64,000 nt of DNA, taken from positions 2,701,658-2,765,657 of the forward strand of contig NC_092192.1 in assembly GCF_043641665.1 (NCBI RefSeq), in the 5' to 3' direction. Origin of the DNA: Enoplosus armatus (taxonomy: Eukaryota; Chordata; Actinopteri; Centrarchiformes; Enoplosidae). Shown piece after piece: positions 1 to 9,794 of the stretch. Every line of letters starts with the position of its first letter. Within the stretch, counting starts at the first letter, position 1. The translations under genes were made by a program, and so were the position numbers. Under the pieces are notes generated by a model. That model was not told the origin of the DNA. It was given only the letters and a program-made list of their open reading frames with translations, and did no database searches.

Positions 1-186
1 TATAAAGTTAGTAACATGCATTGGAGGGAGATGAATGTGTAAAGATGGAGAGGGAGAGGAGGAAAGCTCAGTGCATCATGGGAAGTCCACCAGCAGTCTA
101 GGCCTATAGCAACATAACTAGGGGCTGATCCAGGCAGGCCTGAGCCAGCCCTTAACTATAAGCCTGATCAAAAAGCAAAGTTTTAA
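1..186 (-). repeat. LINE 3'-region repeat, left part
   Basis: Non-coding sequence resembling an interspersed repeat that recurs in teleost genomes. It appears to continue on the far side of the piggyBac element, at about 1440-1660, where it runs into a minus-strand LINE reverse transcriptase fragment. I infer that it is the 3' part of that LINE, split by a transposon that landed at the TTAA at 183-186. The family assignment rests on recall and is uncertain. Confidence 0.45.
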
Positions 187-1415
187 CCTTCCTCTTGTGT
201 TAGGGTCGGCACCGACCCGTTTTTAGGTTTTAAATGTATAAAAGTACCACATAAATTTGTTTATTGCATCAAGGCTTTTTGACTTTGTCAGGAACTTCTA
301 TTAAAACAAAATTAAATTAAAAAAATCTATTTCACTAAATGATAAAATGCTCTGGTGAAAATTATGACCTTTGTGTTGTTAGGGTCGGTTTCGACCCAGT
401 TATAATATAAGATTATAAAACAATGATTAGTGCCAAAACTGAAATCATAAACACACTATCAGCCAACAGCCCACAGCCAGCTCCTCTCCCAACCACCTGA
501 GCTTTAGTTTGGGGCTTCTCTCTTTACCTGTTTGTCTCCTTCCCTGAACAAACAAAACAAACAAAGACGGACATTTCCAGGCCAATTCACTTTAGAGTTG
601 GTGACTTGCAGAGTACACATCTCCAGTTTGCAACATGCAAAAATGAGAAGAAGATTTACAGTAAGCCAAGCTCTGGATCATATCTTTACTGAAAATGAGG
701 CAGAGGACACAGAGCAGCATAGCAATACAGATGAGAAGGTCTCTGAGGAGGAAGACGATGTGGAGTGTCAACCAGAAGACACAGACACATCTGATGAGGA
801 GGACATTCAAATCCAAAAGTGGTAACATCTGTTGGAGCTCAGTACCTCCTGACATACATGGCAGGGCAGCTGCTGCAAAGGTCATCAAAATGACCCCTGG
901 GATCAAGACATGTTTTGATCTGTTTATGCCATTGTCACTAAAAAAAAGTCATCATTGCTATGACAAACCTTGAAGGAAAAAAGTCCACGGCGACATGTGG
1001 AATGACATTGATGAGGAATACCTGGATGCTTATATTGGTGTTCTTCTTCTTGCTGGAGTGTACAGATCCAGCAATGGGGCCACTGATAGTCTCTGGGACG
1101 CATTGACAGGCAGGAATATTTTCCGGGCAACAATGTCACTTCAGACCTTTCGAATGATATCAAGAGTCCTCAGATTTGACAACAGAGATACTAGAGCAAA
1201 ATCTGACAAGCTTGCTCCCGTCAGGGATGTCAGGGAGAGATGGGTGCAGCTCCTTCCACTGATGTTCAACCCGAGGCCAGAGGTGACAGTAGATGAACGT
1301 TTTGTCCCTTTCCGTGGAAAATGCCCCTTTTTTTGCCTTTTTCTTGAAGTAAATATATATGGGTCAAAATTGACCCGTAACACCATAGATGTTACTATAG
1401 TTAATAATATTAAAA
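187..1415 (+). mobile_element. piggyBac-like DNA transposon, decayed
   Basis: A decayed piggyBac-superfamily element inserted at TTAA (183-186). The transposase is broken into three frames: an acidic N-terminal piece starting at 643 and ending at a stop near 825, a piece at about 835-973, and a piece at about 974-1340. The last contains the conserved DERFVPFRGKCPF block with the first catalytic aspartate. The rest of the catalytic domain is missing, so the element cannot mobilise itself. Palindromes of the form GGGTC-N6-GACCC lie at 203-218, 382-397 and 1361-1376, close to the ends. The right boundary is approximate. Confidence 0.8.
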
Positions 1416-1439
1416 TAGATAAATAAATAAAAAAATTTA

Positions 1440-2435
1440 TTTAAGAGATGTGTTCTAATACCCCTCATTAATAGTCAGGTAACATAACAACCTTTTATTT
1501 ATTTATATAATTCTCTCGAGGTTCATTTTACCATTTTGTTTTAAAATTGAAAACGAGGGGTATGCTGTGCTCTAGTGGGGTAATAGGGTACTATGAGCTC
1601 TTTAAGATATGATGGTGCCTGACCAGTGAGAGCTTTGTAGGTCAGGAGAAGGATTTTAAACTCTGGATTTTACAGGGAGCCAGTGCAGAGAAGCTAATAC
1701 AGGAGAAATATGATCTCTGTTCCTGGTTCCTGTCAGTACACGTGCTGCAGCATTCTGGATCAACTGGTGAGTCTTCCGGGACATATTGGGGCATGGACTC
1801 ATTATTCTGCATCTGTTTGACACAGGATTTTCCTGAGTTTGTTTTACGTGATAGCTAAAGGACATTTCCTGATCAAAGACAACTCCAAGATTCCTCACGG
1901 TGGCACTGGAGGCCAGAGCAATGCTACCTAGAGCAACAATATCCGTAGATACTGTGTTTCTGAGGTGTTCAGGGCCAAGAACAATAACTTCTGTCTGGTG
2001 CGAGTTCAACATCAGATAATTGCAGAGTGTTTTCTAACAAGCAATAGCTACAGCACTATCGGATAGATATCTGGTGTAGGCTTTTTTGCCTAATGGCGTG
2101 TAGTCCGGTAATAGGAATTCAAAAGTCATTAAATAATGGTCCGATAACAAAGGATTCTGTGAAAAGACAATTAGATGTTCAATTTCAAGTCCATATGTCA
2201 GAACATGGGTGTGATTTGGTTTCTGTACCCTCTGACAGAAGCTAATTGAATCCAATAATGAGATGCGCTGTTTTCTGGGTGTGCATAAAATGGCCCCAAA
2301 ACTGTATGCAGTGACATGGGCTGGGAGCCATGTGAAGTGCGGCATAATGGTGACATGTTGAGATTGTGGAATAGATTTATCAATATGCCCAATAACAGAT
2401 TTACCAAATTGGGATTTAGGCTTATTTATACTCAT
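1440..2435 (-). mobile_element. Non-LTR retrotransposon (LINE) remnant
   Basis: Minus-strand fragments of a fish LINE ORF2. The segment at about 2435-2034 contains a stretch like the endonuclease-to-reverse-transcriptase linker (LTYGLEIEHLIVFSQNPLL). The segment at 2012-1656 contains a C-terminal block (LIQNAAARVLTGTRNRDHIS, then LHWLPVKSR). The polymerase core between them is deleted, so this is a dead, internally deleted copy. A short near-copy of 2297-2391 recurs at about 4988-5077. The exact clade (L2, Rex or RTE) is unresolved. Confidence 0.75.
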
Positions 2436-2960
2436 AGACGCTAAATAAACTGCATTTATTGTGAGAAGCAGTGAGAGAAGCCATTAGCTGCTAAGCTAAT
2501 GTAACAGACAGAACAGTGTGTAAACAACTGTGAGATTAGCGAAAAAGTCGCTAAAAGATGTAGAGAACTATCCGTGTTCAGCAGAACTAGTGTACGTTTA
2601 AGTGGTTAGCGGATGATTAGCCGATGTAATGACATCTATAAACAAATTTAACTTGTTTGAGCTTAGAGCAGACAAACACACGCTACAGTGACAAAGAAAC
2701 GGGAAGTGAAGCAATATGCTTACCGCACTACCTCAGTAATGCTTTATATTACATGTCGCTGTGATTGTACCTTGTATGATTGCATGTGACCCCTGTAAAT
2801 AAAATCTCCTCTGCAGTAGTGCTGCTGTTGATGTTGACTTTGGACTGCAGGGGGTGTAGTTTCACCATGTCTCAGAGCAGTCTGCTTTCTGAGAGGCCAG
2901 GGTCCACTGGGAGAAGTACAAATATGATTTTATATATATGTACCACACACACCCACCCAC
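2436..2960. other. Intergenic, no gene seen
   Basis: A/T-rich sequence with no convincing coding potential or RNA gene. It separates the LINE remnant from the Tc1 remnant and is probably further decayed repeat. Confidence 0.5.
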
Positions 2961-3438
2961 ACACCCCCTTTTTCTACCACACTTTCTCCTTCCACTCAAC
3001 TTTCCATGAATATGCTTGGATACAGCACTCTGTGAACAGCCAGCTTCTTTAGCAATGACCTTTCGTGGCTTACCATCCTTGAGTCAATGACTGCAAAGTC
3101 AGAAGTCTTCCTCATGATTGTGTAGCCGACTGAACCAGACTGAGACCATTTAAAGGCTCAGGAAACATTTGCAGGTGTTTTGAGTTAATTAGCTGATTAG
3201 AGTGTGACACCGTGAGTTTGAGATTGAACTTTTTCACAATATTCTGATTTTCTGAGATACTGAATTTTGGGTTTTCATTAGCTGTAAGCCATAATCATCA
3301 AAATTAAAAGAAATAAAGGCTTGAAATATTTCACTCTGTGTGTAATTAATCTATGTAATATGAGTTTCACTTTTTGAATTGAATTACTGAAATAAATCAA
3401 CTTTTCCGCAATATTCTAATTCTTTGAGATGCGCCTGT
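2961..3438 (-). mobile_element. Tc1/mariner-like element, N-terminal fragment
   Basis: On the minus strand, about 3060-2965 encodes IAKEAGCSQSAVSKHI followed by GKLSGRRKCGRK, typical of the helix-turn-helix DNA-binding domain of teleost Tc1 transposases. The flank up to about 3438 ends in ACAGGCGCATCTCAAAGAAT (minus orientation), resembling a Tc1 terminal inverted repeat next to a TA dinucleotide. The catalytic domain is absent. This is an inactive 5' fragment. Confidence 0.75.
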
Positions 3439-3800
3439 ATATCTACATATATATAGCTTGTGTGCCTGACCAGCACATCATGGAGAGGATGTGAGCATGG
3501 ACAGCATCCTCCTCTCTGCCACCATTAGAGAGTCCAGCTCCACCCCAACAACGTCATTGATGTCAAATGGATATAATTTAATATTTTTTATTACATGAAA
3601 TGGTTGATAGTTCATATGTACACAGAAATCCATATCAAGTTAGGACTTTACTACACCGCTACTTGTTAGTACAATGATTATCTCCCTGAACAACGTTACT
3701 GCCGGTAAGTTTGAGTTTTACTTGTTAATATAATATGCTAAACATTAGTTTAATGTAATATTGAATGAATAAGGAGGAACAGAGCTCTTAGTTGAAGTGG
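3439..3800. other. Intergenic; short repeat shared with 9.73 kb
   Basis: No gene is seen. The stretch around 3646-3680 (TTACTACACCGCT..TTAGTACA) closely matches about 9726-9760, so part of this interval is a dispersed repeat. Confidence 0.45.
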
Positions 3801-3805
3801 TGGGG

Positions 3806-3821
3806 GACTCTTAAAAGAGCC
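3806..3821 (-). terminator. Histone 3' stem-loop (H2B copy 1), variant
   Basis: In gene orientation it reads GGCTCTTTTAAGAGTC. This is the replication-dependent histone mRNA stem-loop with one change in the 3' arm, which gives a G-U pair in place of the second G-C. It follows the H2B stop codon by about 27 bases. A purine-rich AAGAGCT stretch about 22 bases further on is a plausible histone downstream element for U7 snRNP. Confidence 0.9.
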
Positions 3822-3848
3822 TTTGTGTTGTTGGGATTAACAGCGGGT

Positions 3849-4220
3849 TTACTTGGAGCTGGTGTACTTGGTCACGGCCTTGGTCCCCTCGGACACGGCG
3901 TGCTTGGCCAGCTCACCGGGCAGCAGCAGACGGACGGCGGTCTGGATCTCCCTGGAGGTGATAGTGGAGCGCTTGTTGTATTGAGCCAGACGAGAGGACT
4001 CACCGGCGATGCGCTCGAAGATGTCGCTCACGAAGGAGTTCATGATCAGCATGGCCTTAGAGGAAATACCGGTGTCGGGGTGAACCTGCTTCAGTACCTT
4101 ATACACGTAGATAGCATAGCTCTCCCTCCTGGTCTTTCTCTTCTTCTTGCCAGTCTTGGTGACGGTCTTAGAGACGGCTTTCTTTGAGCCCTTCTTCGGT
4201 GCTTTCACTGGCTCAGGCAT
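3849..4220 (-). CDS. Histone H2B (copy 1)
   Basis: Intronless 123-residue core histone H2B, which pairs with H2A and forms two dimers per nucleosome octamer. The lysine-rich tail (residues 1-30) precedes the histone fold ([20 protein letters not shown] onward). The C-terminal helix ends AVTKYTSSK and carries the lysine that is ubiquitinated in vertebrates. There are two departures from the usual sequence: Q80 where AHYNKRST is normal, and L58 in place of the usual glycine in AMGIMNSF. Copy 2 shares L58 but not Q80. The start is fixed by MPEP. A CCAAT box and an octamer-like site lie upstream and a histone stem-loop downstream, so S-phase expression without polyadenylation is inferred. Confidence 0.97.
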   Translation of the reverse strand: MPEPVKAPKKGSKKAVSKTVTKTGKKKRKTRRESYAIYVYKVLKQVHPDTGISSKAMLIMNSFVSDIFERIAGESSRLAQYNKRSTITSREIQTAVRLLLPGELAKHAVSEGTKAVTKYTSSK

Positions 4221-4291
4221 GATGAATTTCGTATGAACGTCTTCAACGGATGACTGCAGACGCGTTGAGAGGGCTAATTTGTATGCGCTTG

Positions 4292-4329
4292 ATGCAAAAG
4301 AGACTGTGCTGTTCCTCCTACAGGATTGG
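4292..4329 (-). promoter_or_regulatory. H2B copy 1 promoter: octamer-like site and CCAAT
   Basis: In gene orientation a CCAAT box (4325-4329) is followed by TTTTGCAT (4292-4299), one base off the ATTTGCAT octamer that binds Oct-1 in vertebrate H2B promoters. Spacing and surrounding sequence match the other two H2B promoters in the window. Confidence 0.7.
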
Positions 4330-4429
4330 CTGAGTTTCTAAACGCGACTGAGCATGCGCTGTACAAACAACTGTTAAACGTCCCTCTATGGGAAGTGAAT
4401 GAAGATCAAACGATAAACACTGAGACACA

Positions 4430-4640
4430 TATTTCAGTGCTTGCAGTCTCTCTATATAATGTATTCTGATGGATGCAATCACTCGGTGGGCGGGTATCAA
4501 TAGTACTGATATGAAATCAGAGTATTCATAGAACCTATTGTGTTATTATGGGATGCAACACGACCTCCTGAACAACAAAGCTAGAAGATGGGAAGTTTAG
4601 TCCTACACATGACCTCATAAGAACCAGGTTAACGTCCTAC
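4430..4640. repeat. Duplicated block upstream of H2B copy 1
   Basis: This block (TGTATTCTGATGGATGCAATC at its start, GACCTCATA near its end) matches about 13005-13195, beyond the LINE that sits upstream of H2B copy 2. Together with the similar promoters it shows that the H2B copy 1 and copy 2 neighbourhoods descend from one duplicated segment. Confidence 0.7.
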
Positions 4641-5190
4641 TCCGAGTCTCTCTGAGTAAACTCCTTCATTCTGCATACACCCCTTGAGTGAGAGCCACGG
4701 CTTAATAAGATTTATATATATTATACATGTGGCTATTTTGCTTGTGTTTCAATGATTTTGGCACGTGTTTGCGTTTGATAGACAAAAAGAGCCGTAGTGA
4801 ACGGACAGGTCTCCCCATCAGACTCCGCAGGTAGGGCACTGGGAGCTGTTCTTTATAAGGTTAAGTTATGTTGGGATCTTGGTTATAAACCCTATACACA
4901 GCTGTATAAATATTGTGTCCTATGTTAGATGATGGTGAAGGGTTCTGGGGTTATTTTAAGCAAACAAAATGTGACACAGTTCTCAACTGTATGCAGTGAC
5001 ATGTGATGGGAGCCATGTGAAGTGCGGCATAATGGTGACATGTTGAGATTGTGGAATAGATTAATCAATATGCCCAAGTAAGTCTACATTCATCAGACAT
5101 TGTGCAAAGTGTTTCACCCTGCTCAGTTTGTGTTAAGTGCTTTCCAACAGGAGGGTGCTATATGTCTGATATGATTAAGGTACACTCTGT
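4641..5190. other. Intergenic with a LINE scrap
   Basis: No gene is seen. About 4988-5077 is a near-copy of the LINE sequence at 2297-2391. Confidence 0.5.
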
Positions 5191-5194
5191 GCCT

Positions 5195-5270
5195 CAGATG
5201 AGCGGCAGACGTTACACATTATCTGCGGATGTAAATGAGGACGGGTGTCGCGGGAACTCAGTGGTCCTGA
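5195..5270 (-). promoter_or_regulatory. H4-promoter-like relic without a gene
   Basis: This stretch resembles sequence upstream of the H4 gene at 13.9 kb: TTATCTGCGGATGTAAATGA then GTGTCGCG here, against TTATCTGCGGACGTAAAGGA then ATGTCGCG at about 14292-14322. No H4 coding sequence lies next to it, so it may be the remnant of a lost H4 copy. This is an inference from short similarity. Confidence 0.4.
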
Positions 5271-5514
5271 GGTCTCTCACTGCAGTCACACACACATTAA
5301 TATCTATAATAATAATGGATATTTACTATAATAATATAATATTTTTTTAAAACTACTTCATGCCATAGAAATGTACTTTAGTAACAAGACTGAAAGGATA
5401 AACTAAGTCACTTATCCACATTTACAGATATGATATTTGATGCAAGAGAGTGTGTTTGGGTCCAACATAACAAAACAAACATTATAGGAGATGCTCTTTA
5501 GTGGAGGCTGTGGT

Positions 5515-5530
5515 GGCTCTTAAAAGAGCC
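5515..5530 (-). terminator. Histone 3' stem-loop (H1 copy 1)
   Basis: Perfect GGCTCTTTTAAGAGCC about 34 bases after the H1 stop codon. Bound by SLBP in known vertebrate histone mRNAs. Confidence 0.95.
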
Positions 5531-5564
5531 TTTGGTGCACCGAGTGCTGGATTATGGAGCCACT

Positions 5565-6185
5565 TCACTTCTTGGACTTCTTAGCTGCAACTTTCTTTGC
5601 CGGAGCTTTCTTCACAGCGGGCTTCTTCACTGTCTTCAGCTTTTTAACGGGGGTCTTCTTAGGAGTCTTCTTCGCTGCCGGCTTCTTCACCGCTTTCTTC
5701 GCCGGTGCTTTCTTCGGGGACTTCTTCACTGCTGCTTTCTTGGCTGCAGGTTTCTTAGCTGCGGGTTTCTTGGCCGCCGGTTTCTTGACCGCTGTTTTCT
5801 TGGCAGCGGGCTTCTTGGCTTTCACGGGGGTTTTCTTCTTCACCACTTTTTTCGCAGGTTCGGCGGCTTTCGACTCCTTCTTGGCGAGCTTGAATGAGCC
5901 GGAGGCCCCGGTCCCTTTAGTCTGGCTCAGGGTTCCTTTGGTCACCAAGTTAGTCACCGCGATGTTGATGCGTTTGTTAGACTTTATCACGTCGACGCCT
6001 TTACCGCCAAGACTCTTTTTAATCGCCGGCAGCGACATCCCCTTCCGCTCCTTGGATTCACTCACGGCGCTGACGATCAGCTTGGGGAGGGTGGGTCCAT
6101 CTTTCTTGGGCCGGGGGGGCGCCTTCTTCTTGGGGGCTTTAGCCGGGGCTTTCACCGGGGTCGCTGCTGGAGCTTCTTCTGCCAT
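5565..6185 (-). CDS. Linker histone H1 (copy 1, divergent)
   Basis: Intronless 206-residue linker histone, which binds nucleosome entry/exit DNA and compacts chromatin. A short tail ([20 protein letters not shown]) leads to the winged-helix globular domain at about residues 29-103, starting [20 protein letters not shown] and ending [10 protein letters not shown]. The C-terminal half is an almost pure K/A/P tail with repeated [12 protein letters not shown] and SPKK motifs. The globular domain differs markedly from copy 2 at 21 kb ([20 protein letters not shown] against [20 protein letters not shown]). I chose the inner methionine at 6185 because the 32 in-frame codons upstream overlap the promoter, including the TATA-like sequence near 6245. 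Confidence 0.95.
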   Translation of the reverse strand: MAEEAPAATPVKAPAKAPKKKAPPRPKKDGPTLPKLIVSAVSESKERKGMSLPAIKKSLGGKGVDVIKSNKRINIAVTNLVTKGTLSQTKGTGASGSFKLAKKESKAAEPAKKVVKKKTPVKAKKPAAKKTAVKKPAAKKPAAKKPAAKKAAVKKSPKKAPAKKAVKKPAAKKTPKKTPVKKLKTVKKPAVKKAPAKKVAAKKSKK

Positions 6186-6243
6186 GTCTGTGTCTCTGCT
6201 CTGCTGTGTTTGTCTGAAGGTGTCCGAGCTGAGAGGAGGCGGG

Positions 6244-6326
6244 ACATATAAAGCACATGAGAACCGTGGAGAGTCAACCACACAGCCCCTCTGCCGCCCG
6301 GCTCAAATGTGGCGACACTTGTGTTT
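6244..6326 (-). promoter_or_regulatory. H1 copy 1 promoter: H1 box, conserved 17-mer, TATA
   Basis: In gene orientation there is an H1 AC box AAACACA (6320-6326), then TCTCCACGGTTCTCATG (6256-6272), then a TATA-like TTTATATG (about 6245-6252), about 60-140 bases before the ATG. The 17-mer is identical in the promoter of the other H1 gene (21156-21172). The AC box is a known vertebrate H1 promoter element; the role of the 17-mer is inferred. Confidence 0.75.
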
Positions 6327-6379
6327 TCTCTGCCACATTTTGGAGCTAAAAGTCATACAAGAGGGACGTTTTAGACCAT

Positions 6380-7770
6380 CATTTTTATCGTATAAGCGAG
6401 AAAACCTCTGTCCCTTCACACTGACGTCATGTTTGGCGGCGAGGACTCATGTATTTAATTCCAGGAGGCTTCAAACCTCTCAAAGACGCCGTCACTTTGG
6501 ACAGCTCGCGGCGAGTTTTCTTCACATTTCGTCTCTAAAAATGTCCAAAAGTGATCTGTATTAAATGTGACGGAGGTGTTCCGGTCGGCAGAGACGTGTG
6601 AGGATGTAATACAACTGAAGTCGCTGCAGTAATGTGGTTCATTTAGTTGTAATCTGAGAAGTTTTCGGTGGAGGTAAACACACGGACGCCGCCGGTGACT
6701 CAGGGCGGTCAGACGGACTCCTGTCACAGATTGATCCGCTGGGAAATACTTTCAATTTCCTCCAAATGTTGAATTTAACATGAAGGCACCGACAGCACGA
6801 TTTAATAGCTTCATCATGTTCTGAATTAAGATTTAAATGAAGTCATATTTCTTTCTTCTGCTGTACAGAGACCTGACTTATTAAAATTACTTTCATCATC
6901 TTCAGTTTGTGTTCAGATCTGCTGTCTGTCTGTAACATGATTTGATAAAGACTGTTTTTAATTTAATTAAACATGTTAGATATTCAAATTAATGTGATTT
7001 TACAGACTTTAAGTTATTTTATTTTATTGTGCATGTTTACAGCCAAACTGCTGGATATATTGAGAGGAGTTAGTGAAACAATTATCTGCTTTAAACATCA
7101 TAAGGTAAATTGTTAGCAGCAGTAAAATCTGGAAAAAACAGTATAAAATACATAAATAAATAAAATAAAATCCCAATATTATCGGTGTTTGTGTTCAGAA
7201 ATCAAACCATTTTCTGATGCCTCTATTGTGGTATATATATATAAAAAAAAGATTACACTCTTTGTCTGAGGTTGTTGTGTATTTCATAGTTAAATAATTT
7301 GGTTTATCATTAACTGAATGTACGTTGTTATAAGGTGGATTGGTGTGATGCTTTCTTTGCCTGTTTGATGTTGTACTTAGCATTTCAGTATACAGAAGAA
7401 GTGTCCCAAGAAAGGAATGATTGGGAGTCCATTTACTTCTTCAAATAATAACAAAAGACAAGAGGCCACTCTGGTCATTAACATTACAGAAACACATGTA
7501 TAGGGGCTGGACAAAATAATGGAAATACTTGGTTTAAATGAAAGAGAAATGCTACAGACATAGATTGTATTTTCCAGACGCTTCCTCTTTACCTGTGAAA
7601 TAACTTCAACTGATACTCCCATCAGTGGTTTTTCACCATCACTCACTGAATACAGTACATTTGAAATGTTATATATTTATAGGTATTTGTATGTGTGTGT
7701 TTAAATAGTATATATATGGAAAGTAAAATAAATATAACATTCATAAGTGACTTTGAACTTTTACCTGCAG
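6380..7770. other. Intergenic, no gene seen
   Basis: Mostly A/T-rich sequence with no recognisable protein, RNA gene or well-preserved repeat. Short open frames here show no family motif. Confidence 0.5.
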
Positions 7771-7782
7771 GATCCTATGCCA

Positions 7783-9130
7783 GGATCCTGTTTGTGGACT
7801 TCAGCTCTGCTTTCAACACGATCGTCCCGGCTCTTCTTCAGGACAAGCTCTCTCAGCTGAACGTGCCTGTCTGACAGGAAGCAGCACGTGAAGCTGGGGA
7901 AACACGTCTCAGATTCGCGGACGATCAGCACCGGCTCCCCTCAAGGCTGTGTTCTTTCTCCTCTACTCTTCTCCCTCTACACCAACAGCTGCACCTCCAG
8001 TCACCAGTCCGTCAAGCTCCTGAAGTTCGCGGACGACACCACCCTCATCGGACTCATCTCTGGAGAGGATGAGTCTGCCTACAGGTGGGAGATTGACCAT
8101 CTGGTGACCTGGTGCAACAGCAACAACCTGGAGCTTAACGCTTCAAAGACAGTGGAGATGGTTGTAGACTTCAGCAAGAGCGCAGCCCCACCTGCCCCCA
8201 TCACCCTGTGTGACTCTCCAGTGGACACTGTGGAGTCCAAAGTCCTTCCGTTTCCTGGCCTCCATCATCAGCCAGGACCTCCGGTGGGAGCTGAACATCA
8301 GCTCCCTCATCAAGAAAGCCCAACAGAGGATGTACTTCCTGAGGCAGCTGAGGAAGTTTAACCTGCCACAAACAATGCTGGTTCACTTCTACACTGCCAT
8401 CATAGAGTCCATCCTCACCTCCTCCATCACCGTCTGGTACGCTGCTGCCTCCACCAAGGACAGACTCAGACTGCAGCGTATCATCCGCTCTGCAGAGAGG
8501 GTGATCGGCTGCAACCTCCCATCTCTTCAGGACCTGTACTCCTCCAGGACCCTGAGGAGAGCAGGGAAGATCGCTGCCGACCCCTCCCACCCCGGACATC
8601 ATCTGTTCGACCCCCTCCCGTCTGACAGGAGGCTGCGGTCCATCAGGACCAAAACCTCCTGCCACAAAAACAGTTTCTTCCTCTCTGCAGTCAACCTGAC
8701 AAACTTACATTGACCCCCCCCCCGAACACAAACACTAGTTATACGTTATATCAACGTACATCACCCCTGTCCCCCCTGCATTACATTAACGCACCCATCC
8801 CCCACTGGACACTTTATCTGGACACTTTACTTTATTTTGGTCACTGCACTGCTTGTTATTGTTATTGTTATTTATCTTATCTTATTTTTATTTCTATTTT
8901 TATTGTTATTTTACCTTTTAACGTACATCACCCCCTACTGGACACTTTAACGTACATCACCCCCTACTGGACACTTTACTTTATTCTGGTCACTGCACTG
9001 TTGTTATTTATCTTATCTTATTTTTATTCTTATTCTTATTTTACCTTTTATATTCTACTTATTTGTTATCAAAACAATAGCACCTTCAGACCACAGCAAA
9101 TTCCTTGTAATGTATGTTACTTACAGTTTC
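7783..9130 (+). mobile_element. L2/Rex-like LINE, 5'-truncated copy 1
   Basis: Reverse transcriptase remnants in shifting frames: ILFVDFSSAFNTIVPALLQD (about 7786), STGSPQGCVLSPLLFSLYTN and the catalytic FADDTTLIG (about 8025). A C-terminal thumb-like region continues from about 8210 in another frame and ends CHKNSFF..AVNLTNLH at 8713. The 3' untranslated tail runs to about 9130. A small deletion near 7872 and frameshifts near 8235 disable it. It is about 90% similar by eye to the minus-strand copy at 11.6-12.7 kb. Confidence 0.85.
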
Positions 9131-9310
9131 TGATTCTGAAATGTCTTGTTAACAACTTGATAGCAGGCAAGCTCAGAAACTGGGGGAAGATGGGGAAACA
9201 TGTTCAAAATCCACCTTCAGATTTATTGATTTAATCCAAAATGACACATCTGTCCCAGCTGGCTTTATATGAATAAAGACAAATAGAATTACAACATACA
9301 ACATGAAGCA

Positions 9311-9355
9311 GAATCAGAAATATTTTATTGATCCCTGGGTGGGAAATTGTACGTG
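9311..9355 (-). repeat. Short LINE 3'-tail fragment
   Basis: CAGAATCAGAAATATTTTAT followed by TGATCCCTGGGTGGGAAATT is a 3'-terminal sequence common in fish LINEs. Similar tails lie at about 26318-26358 and 59546-59597. Confidence 0.6.
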
Positions 9356-9539
9356 TAGCACTTGTACTAACTAGCATTTTGTAGTCCTGTAGTTCAATAA
9401 TGATGATGATGATGATATCTCAGTGTAATCAGCTTCAATTTGTGTGGAAACCTCTGTCTTTGTCAGTGTAATACAATCAGTACACTGATTATAATAGGAA
9501 ATAATAAGAACTCAGAATACTGACTACAATAGGAAATCA

Positions 9540-9611
9540 CTCCCCGTCGGGGAATCGAACCCCGGTCTTCCGCGTGACAGGCGGAGATACTGTCCACTAT
9601 ACTAACGAGGA
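9540..9611 (-). tRNA. tRNA-Asp (GTC)
   Basis: A 72-base sequence that folds as a tRNA: acceptor TCCTCGT..ACGGGGA, A-box TTAGTATAGTGG, anticodon loop CTGTCAC (GTC) and B-box GGTTCGATTCC. It closely matches vertebrate tRNA-Asp(GTC), with a few D-loop and anticodon-stem differences. No TTTT terminator lies directly downstream (the next bases read TGATTTCCTATTG), so expression is less certain than for the other tRNA genes here. It sits within the histone cluster. Confidence 0.9.
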
Positions 9612-9794
9612 GAGGTACATACACCAGTGGTCTTCCTCCTCCAGTTGAGTAGTAAACACAAATGGAAACAGCCGTCATGTGGTCGAAGAGCTGCTAAGGC
9701 AGTTTTCAGCAGTTTAACTGAGCGACTTTACTACACCGCTCCTCATTAGTACAGTCACTTCACTGGCTGTCGAGTCTAAGTTTAGTATGGAAGC

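Noticed and set aside
3792..4187. Long open frames antisense to the histone genes (e.g. 131 codons opposite H2B, 258 codons opposite H1 copy 2)
   Set aside because: They are shadows of GC-rich histone coding sequence with no family motif of their own.
6186..6281. N-terminal extension of H1 copy 1 by 32 codons (and 26 codons for H1 copy 2)
   Set aside because: The extensions overlap the TATA-like region and the conserved promoter element and lack H1 composition.
8201..8665. 154-codon frame antisense to the LINE reverse transcriptase (and a similar one at 11909-12421)
   Set aside because: A shadow of the LINE coding strand; the sense strand matches reverse transcriptase.
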